Part shown: piece after piece, positions 10,801 to 18,370 of the stretch
How the letters are laid out: every line of letters starts with the position of its first letter
How positions within the stretch are numbered: position 1 is the stretch's first letter
Assembly (NCBI GenBank): GCA_031285165.1
Contig: JAITWR010000189.1
Coordinates: 1-54,922 of the forward strand
DNA from: Novosphingobium sp.
Lineage (GTDB): Bacteria > Pseudomonadota > Alphaproteobacteria > Sphingomonadales > Sphingomonadaceae
Direction of reading: 5' to 3'
Length of the DNA stretch: 54,922 nt
The notes under the pieces: model-generated
Databases searched by the model: none
Told to the model about the DNA's origin: nothing
The model's input: the letters and a program-made list of their open reading frames with translations, nothing else
Program-made: the position numbers and the translations under genes

Positions 10801-12920
10801 CCGCTCGTTGTGCCCTGCGCCAGAATCGCGCCGCCGCCCTGCTTGGTGGCGGTGTTGTTGGTCAGTGCGATCGACGCGCCGTTCAGGATGACATTGCCGT
10901 TATTGGCCATGATGGCGCCGCCGGTGCCCGACTTGTTGTTGTCCGCCGTCAGATTGCCGTTCAGGGTCGCGTCTAACTGGGCAAAGATCGCACCGCCGGC
11001 ATTGGCGGTGTTGGTATCGCCGTTGGCATCGGCGGTGAAGTTGTCCGACAGGGTGATCGTGCTGCCGTTCACCGTCACCGGCCCGGCGAGCGAGAAGATG
11101 GCGCCGCCCTTGCCGCCGAGCCCCACGTGATTGCCGGTGATGGTCGTCGTCCCATCGACATTGCCGACGGTGACTCCGGCCTGGGCATAGATCGCACCGC
11201 CGCTGAGGGTCGCGCTGTTATCCATCAGCGTCACGTTGCCCGTTGTCCCCGCAAGGCTGACGGTGCCGGTGCCGCCGCCGCCGGCCGCGATAATGGCGCC
11301 GCCGTTGCCGTTGGTGGCGGTGGCCTTGTTTTCCCTCATGTCGACATCGCCGTAATCCACGACGATGGGGCCAGCGCTGGTCGCCAGCGCGCCGCCCTTG
11401 CTGGCGCTGTTGCGCAGCGCGGTCAGGTCGCCGAAAATGGAAATGCCCATGCCAGCATAGATCGCGCCGCCCCCGCTGGCAGTAGTGTTCGTGCTGGCCG
11501 CCGAGTTATCGTTCAGGGTCGTGGTGGTGACGTTGTCGGCGCTGCCGATCGTCACTTTGCCCGTGGCGGCAATGGCGCCGCCACCGCTGGTGCTGCTGGT
11601 GCTGGTCGTCTTGTTATGAGTCAGCGTGACCGTGCCACTGTTCTTGGCCAGCTCGACATTGACGGTAGGCGTGCCTGTCGTGCTGACACCTCCGCCGATG
11701 GCGCCGCCGGCAGTCGTGGCCTCGTTGTACTTCATGGAAATATCGCCGCCATCCACGGAAATCAGGGAAGTGGCGTTCGTGACACCGGAGGCATAGAGCA
11801 CGCCGCCGCTGCTGGCGCTGTTGCCGTCGTCCGTGGCGTCGGTGCCCGCAGTCACCGCGCCGGTGATGGTGATGCCCGTGCTGCCGAACACCGCGCCGCC
11901 GTACGAGTCCGCCGAGTTCTTCGACAGGATGATCGTGCCCCCCGTATCCTCCAGCGTCACCGTGCCCTGCGTGCTGCGCACGCCGCCGCCGGTGCCGGTA
12001 GCGGTATTGTTGCCGGAAATGGTCAGGTTGCCGTTGTCGGCGGTGATGGAAACGGAGCCTTGCGAGGAGATGCCGCCGCCGCCAGTGGCGGCGGTGTTGT
12101 TTGTCAGTTCCACCGACAGACCTTTGATCGTCACTGCCGAGGTGCTGACATTGGCGATTGCGCCGCCGAGCCCCGTTGCCTCGTTCCCATCCAGCACGAT
12201 CTTCCCGGCCGTGGAGGTCAATGTTACACCGTTGGCGCTGCGGATCGCGCCGCCGTTGCTGTTGGTGCCTGTCGCCTTATTGCCGCTGAAGGTCTGGTTG
12301 CCGTCCGTAGTGATGGTCATCAGGCCGGTGCTGTTGATCGCACCCCCGCCGCTCCCACCGGCGGAGTTGTTTTCCAGATCCAGCGAACCAATGCCAGTGA
12401 TCGTCAATTTCGCGCCGCTGTGGATCGCACCGCCGGTTCCGCTGGTCTTGTTGCCGGTCGCGGTCAGCGATGTCTCGAGTTTGATTTCGAGATCGATAGT
12501 GTTCGAGGACGCAATGACGCCGCCGTTGCCGGTATAGTTCCCGCCGGTGAACGTGATCGGATGCCCGCCCAGGGTCAGCGTGGAATTGGCGGCGGCATTG
12601 AAGTGGTAGGTACCCATCGTCACTGTCGACGGAGCGGGAGCGTCGACAGTGCCGGCCGCGCCGTTGATCGTGAGTTCGGCAGGCGTGGTGTCGACAGGAA
12701 GGCTGATGTTGGCAGAGAGGCTGGAATCACCTTCAAGGTTTATGATCGAACCGGAAAGCAGAGGGAGGGTAACGGCGCTGTTGATGCTATCGCCATCGGG
12801 AACATTGGACGTATCCGCCATCGCCGGCGCTGCGGCGAGGATACCGACCACGGCGGTCGAGCACAGCAGGGCCTTGCGGGCGAATGCGGCGGATGTGGTG
12901 TTTGCGACGTTATTGGCCAT
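7806..12920 (-). CDS. Autotransporter with Pmp-like GGAI/NN-S repeats and C-terminal beta-barrel
   Basis: 1704 aa; roughly 25-30 GGA(I/V/L)-type repeats by eye; C-terminal autotransporter domain (ALWGQGFGSWGSWDGNGNAAKLHR...ASFTLKF). Confidence 0.87.
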   Translation of the reverse strand: MANNVANTTSAAFARKALLCSTAVVGILAAAPAMADTSNVPDGDSINSAVTLPLLSGSIINLEGDSSLSANISLPVDTTPAELTINGAAGTVDAPAPSTVTMGTYHFNAAANSTLTLGGHPITFTGGNYTGNGGVIASSNTIDLEIKLETSLTATGNKTSGTGGAIHSGAKLTITGIGSLDLENNSAGGSGGGAINSTGLMTITTDGNQTFSGNKATGTNSNGGAIRSANGVTLTSTAGKIVLDGNEATGLGGAIANVSTSAVTIKGLSVELTNNTAATGGGGISSQGSVSITADNGNLTISGNNTATGTGGGVRSTQGTVTLEDTGGTIILSKNSADSYGGAVFGSTGITITGAVTAGTDATDDGNSASSGGVLYASGVTNATSLISVDGGDISMKYNEATTAGGAIGGGVSTTGTPTVNVELAKNSGTVTLTHNKTTSTSSTSGGGAIAATGKVTIGSADNVTTTTLNDNSAASTNTTASGGGAIYAGMGISIFGDLTALRNSASKGGALATSAGPIVVDYGDVDMRENKATATNGNGGAIIAAGGGGTGTVSLAGTTGNVTLMDNSATLSGGAIYAQAGVTVGNVDGTTTITGNHVGLGGKGGAIFSLAGPVTVNGSTITLSDNFTADANGDTNTANAGGAIFAQLDATLNGNLTADNNKSGTGGAIMANNGNVILNGASIALTNNTATKQGGGAILAQGTTSGGIARGSVTFGDGVTATSVTLTGNNATTGSGGAVQTQNGVTVNGALTASGNHAGAAVGAAAANTAADPAAAAVTAYAEAPNGPYPAATQILGGVIAAYGTDGSGVVVTGDTSLSQNSAATYGGAIFASNTVKLATTTGNVLLSDNHSGFGGAIMTSAAVELGHDGATTTLTDNTATGSGGAIYAATGVTITGALNANGNSANYGGAIYAGTAGSITQDGGDVHIGDTAANTAANYGGALYAGRDINLAQTSGNVTLANNSGSAGGALLAFGSVAIGNTAGRLTITGNKATGDGGAIYADINVTLLGTDISSNQTTGGSGGAVYAGGDFSLTSTIADTITNNSAGLQGGAIWAGGNVSLTATGGSITFAGNTQGTATTPQANAIWLDNSAGGATLTLDAAGNTITFKDPIQNNAANGLIAVTATGGGAVVFDGALYPASAADRTSQIYADTTAEGGTAFTVKNGAVYGMLAAEVSGTADPTSFTVNDASLAVGSGSEVRADTVTVNTGGLLTGAGLVTAGAGGVTIGTGARLAPGDNGGVGTLHVAGDAAFAAGSTYAAQIIGGGATSDRLTVSGTADIAAGTVLEVSRVGAANPMPGQRYTVLNATGGVTGTYTLAGYTVVSTFYSLVDNYDANNAWLDVTQMRAFTDAAATPNQEGTAAGLESLPEGNDLRDAVGLLPDDASARDAFDQLSGEIHASAQSALLEDSRFVREASLGRLRDAAVDSGGIALWGQGFGSWGSWDGNGNAAKLHRMIGGFFLGLDASLSDNVRLGIVTGYSHSSFDVKGRTSSGDSSTATLGLYGGGQWGGFALRAGAAYAWHAIDTRRSVAFAGFSDALSARYHARTAQVFGELGYGFTAGRLTLEPFANLAYVDLRTDGFTEHGGDAALAGRKQGANATFSTLGLHVATGADTSALGFTGSLGWRHAFGQVTPATTLAFAGGSDAFTVSGVPIARDVAAIEAGIQIAAGANGRFSISYNGQVGKQISDHGARASFTLKF

Positions 12921-13273
12921 GGTCGGTATCCTTCATGGTGGCTGGATTGCGGGTGAGGCAAAGGACGGCCGCAGCCGCTGAAGCTGCGGGCCGGCGGATT
13001 GCCCCATTCGTAAACGGTAACGGCTGCGATAAGGGTTTGTTCCAGATACTCTTTTATATTCCGCAAAGGCCGGAAATGCGCACGGGTTCAAGGAGATGCC
13101 CGCCCGTGCAGGCGCTGCCTTGCCGTTCGATCCCATCGGATTCGTGACGAATCATCCCCCTGCGGCGCATGATCGTCCCGCGTGTTTCATGTGTTTTCCC
13201 GGGTGCGGCCCTGCTTGCCGGCCCATCCCGGCGGACCCGTTACCCTCCTGCTTCCCGTCTCACTTTCCGTAAC

Positions 13274-13329
13274 ATAGCATACTATTCTGCCATGTATGGC
13301 ATACTATTTTTCCGCACATAGCATACCAT
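13274..13329. promoter_or_regulatory. Three copies of a 12-bp near-palindrome at 22-bp spacing (putative operator array)
   Basis: ATAGCATACTAT at 13274, ATGGCATACTAT at 13296, ATAGCATACCAT at 13318. Confidence 0.55.
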
Positions 13330-13364
13330 GATGCCGGTCCTGCCGGGCAGGGCGCAGCGCCGCG

Positions 13365-13378
13365 TTGACCCGGATCAA
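13365..13378. promoter_or_regulatory. FNR/CRP-like dyad upstream of ferredoxin/P450 genes
   Basis: TTGACCCGGATCAA, one mismatch from TTGAT-N4-ATCAA. Confidence 0.25.
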
Positions 13379-13601
13379 ATCCATGAAGCGCAATTCATTG
13401 CACAAGCGCCCGATTGTCGCCCGCGGCCCCGGCGCCGGGAGAGTGAACCGGAATGGCCCAGGGATATCGCACGGGCGGCGGCCGAAGGTGCCGTTCCGTA
13501 TTGCCGATCCCGGCGCATCGGCATTACGATGCCGGCTTCCGCTGTCTCTCCCCGGCCCTGGCCCGCAGGCCATCGCAATCGTGCAGCCTGAAAGGATATC
13601 C

Positions 13602-13928
13602 ATGCCCAGAGTCGATTACATCGCCCACGACGGAACCCGTACCCGGGTCGACGTGCCGGCCGGAGAGAATGTCATGCGCGGGGCGCTTTATAACGGGGTG
13701 GAAGGCATCGTCGGCGAATGCGGCGGCGGCCTTTCGTGCGCGACGTGCCATTGCTATGTGGACGAAGCCTGGGCCGACAGGGTGGGCGGCCCGGCCACGC
13801 CGGCCGAGGAGGAACTGCTCGCCGCCGCCGCCACGGAAGTAACGCCGCGCAGCCGGCTGTCCTGCCAGATCGACATGACCGACGCGCTTGACGGTCTGGT
13901 TGTCCATCTGCCGGAATCGCAGTACTGA
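13602..13928 (+). CDS. [2Fe-2S] ferredoxin (P450 redox-partner type)
   Basis: 108 aa; CGGGLSCATCHCYV ... LSCQ cysteine pattern; adjacent to P450. Confidence 0.9.
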   Translation: MPRVDYIAHDGTRTRVDVPAGENVMRGALYNGVEGIVGECGGGLSCATCHCYVDEAWADRVGGPATPAEEELLAAAATEVTPRSRLSCQIDMTDALDGLVVHLPESQY

Positions 13929-13951
13929 AGCGGGGCATCAGGAGAAAGACG

Positions 13952-15226
13952 ATGAACGTGATCGCGTCCGCCGATGTCTATGTGCAGGATCCGACCAATC
14001 CGCAGCCGCCGTCCATCCCGCGCTTCGCCGGGCCGGACCAGATTCCCGATCATGTCCCGCGCGAACTGGTGCGCGAATTTTCGATGATGACCGCGCCCGA
14101 ATTCCTGGCCGGGCCGCACGAATTCATGGCCCGCCTTCACCGGGAACAGCCGCCGATCTTCTACAACGTGACACCTTTCGGCAATATGTGGTTCGTGATG
14201 AAGCACGCCGATGCGCTGCACGTGCTGCGCCACGCCGAAAGCTTCGCCAACCGCGATGCAACGCCCTTCCCGCGTGACCCCGACGATTATTTCTTCTTCA
14301 TCCCGCAGGAAATCGATCCGCCCAACCACCGCAAATACCGCAACATCGTCGATCCGCTGTTCTGCCCGGCCGGCATTGCCAGGCTGGAAGGGCTGATCCG
14401 CCAGCGCGCGGCCGATCTGATCGATGGCTTCCGGGGCGGGGGTGAATGCGAATTCACCACCGCTTTCGGCCGCCCGCTGCCGGTTTCGGTCTTCCTTGAC
14501 ATCATGGGACTGCCGCAGGAGATGCTGCCGACCTTCGTTGAATGGGCCGATATCATGATCCATTCGCAGGACCGCGAGGAAGTGGGCCGCGCCTTCACCA
14601 AGGCCATCGCCTATCTCAAGACCGCCATCGCCGAAAAGCAGGCGCATCCCGACAACGGCGTTGTCAGCCTTATCGCCCATGCCGAAATCGATGGCCGCAG
14701 GCTTTCGGAAAAGGAAGTGTTCGGCTTCGTCTGCTTCCTGTGGATCGGCGGGCTCGATACGGTCTATGCCGCGCTCAACAACATCTGGCTGTGGCTGGCG
14801 GAAAACCCCGACCGGGTCGAGGAAATCCGCAGCCGCCCCGATGATATCATGGCCGTGGTCGAGGAACTTCTGCGCCGCTTTTCGGTAACCTATTCGGCGC
14901 GCGTGGTAACGCAGGATGTCGTGCTGAACGGTGTGCAGATGAAGCAGAACGATCGCGTTTTCGTCTGCCTGCCCGCGGCCAATTTCGATCCCGAAGTCTT
15001 TCCCGATCCGCTGAAAGTCGATTTCGACCGGCCGCGCAAGACCATCCTGGCCTTCACCGTCGGCGTCCATAGCTGCATGGGCGGCCACCTTGCGCGCATG
15101 GAAATCAAGGTGGCCTTGCAGGAATGGCTGAAACGCATTCCCGCGTTCCATGTGAAACCGGGCGAGCGGATCGCCTACAAGCCCGGCGGCGTCATCGGCC
15201 CTGCCAGGCTGCCGCTGGCCTGGTAG
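13952..15226 (+). CDS. Cytochrome P450
   Basis: Heme-binding FTVGVHSCMGGHLAR; ExxR-like and GGLDT I-helix motifs. Confidence 0.93.
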   Translation: MNVIASADVYVQDPTNPQPPSIPRFAGPDQIPDHVPRELVREFSMMTAPEFLAGPHEFMARLHREQPPIFYNVTPFGNMWFVMKHADALHVLRHAESFANRDATPFPRDPDDYFFFIPQEIDPPNHRKYRNIVDPLFCPAGIARLEGLIRQRAADLIDGFRGGGECEFTTAFGRPLPVSVFLDIMGLPQEMLPTFVEWADIMIHSQDREEVGRAFTKAIAYLKTAIAEKQAHPDNGVVSLIAHAEIDGRRLSEKEVFGFVCFLWIGGLDTVYAALNNIWLWLAENPDRVEEIRSRPDDIMAVVEELLRRFSVTYSARVVTQDVVLNGVQMKQNDRVFVCLPAANFDPEVFPDPLKVDFDRPRKTILAFTVGVHSCMGGHLARMEIKVALQEWLKRIPAFHVKPGERIAYKPGGVIGPARLPLAW

Positions 15227-15280
15227 CCGGCCCGATCCGAACGATAGTTTCATCCCGATACTTTTTGACAGGAGCCGCAT

Positions 15281-16600
15281 ATGAAGATGAACGATATGGT
15301 GATCATCAGCGTGGATGATCACATCACCGAGCCCGGCAGCGTTTTCGACAACCAGCTTTCGGGCGCAGACCATGCCAGCGCGCCCAAGCTCAACGTCGGC
15401 CGCGACGGCGGCAACTATTGGGAATATCAGGGCAAGAAGCTGCGCAATGTCGCGCTGAACTCGGTCACCGGCCGCGTGCGCGAGGAATACGGCTTCGAAC
15501 CCACCCATCTCGATCAGCTTCGCAAGGGCTGTTACGATGTCGATGCGCGCGTCGGCGACATGGATGTCAACGGGATCGCGGCCAGCCTCAACTTCCCGAG
15601 CTTCGCCGGCATCGATGGCGGGCTGTTTCACCGCGCCGCGGACAAGACGCAGGCGCTCGTGCACATGCGCGCCTATAACGACTGGCATATCGATGAATGG
15701 TGCGGCGCCCATCCCGCCCGCTTCATCCCGCTGGGCATTCTCCCGCTCTGGGACATGGCCGAAACCACGAAGGAAGTCCGGCGCCTGGCCGACAAGGGCT
15801 GCTTTGCGGTCACGATGAGCGAGAACCCCACGATCGGCGGCATGCCCGGCATTCACACCGATTACTGGGAACCGCTGTGGAAGGCGGTCAGCGATTGCGG
15901 CACGGCGATCTGCCTGCACATCGGGACCGGCAACGTCTCACCGCACTGTTCGCCGGAATCGCCGGTCGAGGCCAATATCACGACCATGCCGATGGCAGTG
16001 GCGTTCGGCGCGGCCGACTGGATGAACATGGCGGCGCTCCACCGCTATCCCGATCTCAAGATCTGTTTCTCCGAAAGCGGCATCGGCTGGATTCCCTACC
16101 TGATGGAACGTGCCGACTACAGCCATGAGCAGCACCACGTCTGGACTCATTCCAAACAGTATTTCGGCGACATGAAGCCGAGCGAGGTGTTCAGGCGCCA
16201 TTTCACCTCGTGCTTCATCGACGATGCCTATGGCCTCAGGAACATCGACCTGATCGGCGAGGACAATATCTGCTACGAAGTCGACTATCCGCATTCCGAT
16301 GCGCCCTGGCCGAACGCCCCGGAAATCCTGTGGAAGTCGGCCCAGCACCTGACCGACAGCCAGATCGACAAGATCACCCATCTCAATGCGATGCGACTCT
16401 ACAAATTCCCGATGTTCGATCGCATGCCCAGGGCGGAACTGACCGTGGGCGCCTTGCGCGCCAGGGCGAAGGCGGCGGGCGTGGATACCACGCTGATCTC
16501 GACCGGCGGCGCCGCCCCGCTCGCGGAAGGCGAAAAACCGCGGCCGGTGACATCGGCAGACGTCATCGCCATGTACACCAAACACGCCGCCGCCGCCTGA
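15281..16600 (+). CDS. Amidohydrolase-family (metal-dependent TIM-barrel) hydrolase
   Basis: ISVDDHITEPGSVF metal-binding start, ICFSESGIGWIPYLMER and later YEVDYPHSDAPWPNAPE. Confidence 0.85.
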   Translation: MKMNDMVIISVDDHITEPGSVFDNQLSGADHASAPKLNVGRDGGNYWEYQGKKLRNVALNSVTGRVREEYGFEPTHLDQLRKGCYDVDARVGDMDVNGIAASLNFPSFAGIDGGLFHRAADKTQALVHMRAYNDWHIDEWCGAHPARFIPLGILPLWDMAETTKEVRRLADKGCFAVTMSENPTIGGMPGIHTDYWEPLWKAVSDCGTAICLHIGTGNVSPHCSPESPVEANITTMPMAVAFGAADWMNMAALHRYPDLKICFSESGIGWIPYLMERADYSHEQHHVWTHSKQYFGDMKPSEVFRRHFTSCFIDDAYGLRNIDLIGEDNICYEVDYPHSDAPWPNAPEILWKSAQHLTDSQIDKITHLNAMRLYKFPMFDRMPRAELTVGALRARAKAAGVDTTLISTGGAAPLAEGEKPRPVTSADVIAMYTKHAAAA

Positions 16601-16608
16601 AGCAAGCC

Positions 16609-16640
16609 AGAACGGGGCGGGCCGCCACCTGCCCCGTTCT
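16609..16640 (+). terminator. Terminator-like hairpin after amidohydrolase gene
   Basis: Perfect 10-bp stem AGAACGGGGC / GCCCCGTTCT, 12-nt loop, immediately 3' of stop. Confidence 0.5.
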
Positions 16641-16670
16641 CATTGGCGAACACACTGATTAACCCCGACA

Positions 16671-16703
16671 ATTTTCCCGAAGCCGCGCTTCGCCGGGCAA
16701 AAT
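16671..16703. terminator. Possible bidirectional terminator
   Basis: ATTTTCCCGAAGC...GCTTCGCCGGGCAAAAT imperfect hairpin between convergent genes. Confidence 0.35.
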
Positions 16704-16803
16704 ATCACGAGCTCCACCAGGGCGAAGTTTGTGAGTTTCCGGCCCTGACACCCAGCCCCCGGCGCGCCGTTGCAGTGTCCGCAGGCACGGCATCCAACGG
16801 CGG

Positions 16804-17382
16804 CTAAAGCGTCTCACCATCCGGTTGCACCGGATCGGCCGATCCGCTGCGGAGCAGCGTCAGCCGTGCCTTGCCGACGCGGCGTTCCGCTACTGCTGCG
16901 AGCGTGCGGATCTTCGCTTCCTCGTCCGCTGCCGTTTCCAGGCTTACCCATGTCGCCTCTCCGATCCAGCCGAGCCGGGCCAGCCTGTCGAGCGCCACTG
17001 CGCCCGCGCCGCTGTGATAGGGCGGATCGAGCAGGATCAGGTCGAGCGGCTGCCGGGCCGGGCCGAGCGCCAGCACGGAGGCTGCCCGCACGTCGCAGAG
17101 CGGCTGCGCCTGCAAGGCGGCGATGTTCTGCCTGAGAGCGCGGAGCGCGGGCGCGTCCTGCTCGACGAAGATACAGCTCGCGGCGCCGCGTGACAGCGCT
17201 TCGAGCCCCAGCGCGCCCGAGCCGGCGAAGAGATCGGCAACGCCCAGCCCCTCGAACGAGCCCAGCCGGCTCGCCAGCATCGAGAACAGCGTTTCGCGCG
17301 TGCGGTCGGCGGTGGGGCGGGTGGTGTCGCCCTGCGGCGCGGTCAGCTTGCGTCCGCGCCATCGGCCGGCGATGATTCTCAC
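16804..17382 (-). CDS. rsmD: 16S rRNA (guanine(966)-N(2))-methyltransferase
   Basis: RIIAGRWRGRKL...RPTADRTRETLFSML...DLFAGSGALGLEALSRGA...LILLDPPY; GTG start. Confidence 0.88.
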   Translation of the reverse strand: MRIIAGRWRGRKLTAPQGDTTRPTADRTRETLFSMLASRLGSFEGLGVADLFAGSGALGLEALSRGAASCIFVEQDAPALRALRQNIAALQAQPLCDVRAASVLALGPARQPLDLILLDPPYHSGAGAVALDRLARLGWIGEATWVSLETAADEEAKIRTLAAVAERRVGKARLTLLRSGSADPVQPDGETL

Positions 17383-18275
17383 TTGCGCGGCCCCGGCCTG
17401 CCGCGGCCGCTGTTCCGGGGAGCGGCTTTGCGGGAGCCGGGCTCGCGGGCGGGGCGCGCAGGCGCGGACGGACGGACGCGCGGGCTTTGCGGAGCGGCCT
17501 CCGCCGAGCCCGGCGTGCGCAAGGTCTTGCGGAACTTCTCGACATCGATCTGGCGGATTTCCACGGCCGCGCCGCGCGGCAGGTCGAGGAGCTGGAACGG
17601 TCCGTAGGACGTGCGCAGCAGGCGGCTGACTTCCAGGCCGAAATGTTCGAGCACCCGGCGCACTTCGCGGTTCTTGCCTTCGGTCATGGTCAGCTCGACC
17701 CACTGGTTGCGACCGGCGCTGCGCTCCATGTTGGCGTCGATCCTGCCGTAGCGGATGCCGTCGATCTCGATGCCTTCGATCAGGCTTTCGAGCTGCGCCT
17801 GGGTGATCGGGCCGAAAGTCCGCGCGCGATAGGTGCGCGGGATGCCGGACGAGGGCAGTTCCATCGCCCGTTTGAGCCCGCCGTCGTTGGTCAGCAGCAG
17901 CAGGCCCTCGGTGTTGAAATCCAGCCGGCCGACCGGCATCAGCCGCGGTGCGCCGGGCGGCAGCGCATTACGCAGCGCGGTATAGATCGTCGGGCGCCCG
18001 GCGGGATCGCGCTCGGCCGTGATCAGCCCGGCGGGCTTGTGGAAGGCGAACAGCCGTGCCGGCTCGGGCGCTTTCACCGGCTTGCCGTCGACCGTCACGC
18101 CCTTGAGATTCGCCAGCACGGTGGCGGGCGTGGTGACGGTGTCCTCGCCGATCTTCACCCGGCCATCGGCGATCATGCGCTCAACCTCGCGCCGGCTGGC
18201 GATGCCGGCCCGGGCAAGGAGCTTGGCGATGCGTTCACCGGCTCGGGCGCCGCTGCGTTCGTCTGAAGGGGGCAT
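17379..18275 (-). CDS. Pseudouridine synthase (RsuA/RluB family, S4 domain)
   Basis: RIAKLLARAGIASRREVERMI; PVGRLDFNTEGLLLLTNDG; TEGKNREVRRVLEHFG. Confidence 0.9.
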   Translation of the reverse strand: MPPSDERSGARAGERIAKLLARAGIASRREVERMIADGRVKIGEDTVTTPATVLANLKGVTVDGKPVKAPEPARLFAFHKPAGLITAERDPAGRPTIYTALRNALPPGAPRLMPVGRLDFNTEGLLLLTNDGGLKRAMELPSSGIPRTYRARTFGPITQAQLESLIEGIEIDGIRYGRIDANMERSAGRNQWVELTMTEGKNREVRRVLEHFGLEVSRLLRTSYGPFQLLDLPRGAAVEIRQIDVEKFRKTLRTPGSAEAAPQSPRVRPSAPARPAREPGSRKAAPRNSGRGRPGPRK

Positions 18276-18370
18276 CGGTGGTCCTTAGCCTTGTGGACAA
18301 GAGGCGTCAAAAGGATGGCGTGCCGGCCTGTGAACGCTAGTCTGCCTGGCTTCTGGAGGATGGGATACGC

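Noticed and set aside
7581-10976. 1131-aa plus-strand ORF antisense to the autotransporter
   Set aside because: Low-complexity Arg/Gly/Ala/Val translation mirroring the GC-rich repeats of the opposite strand; no recognisable domain; expected from codon bias in a repetitive gene. The same applies to 11127-12956 (+).
10000-12600. Periodic GCGCCGCC-rich repeats considered as a possible CRISPR or satellite array
   Set aside because: Repeats are degenerate, unevenly spaced and in-frame with the GGAI protein repeats, so they are explained by the autotransporter coding sequence.
13754-15919. 721-aa minus-strand ORF opposite the P450 and amidohydrolase
   Set aside because: Spans two well-supported plus-strand genes; no recognisable motifs.
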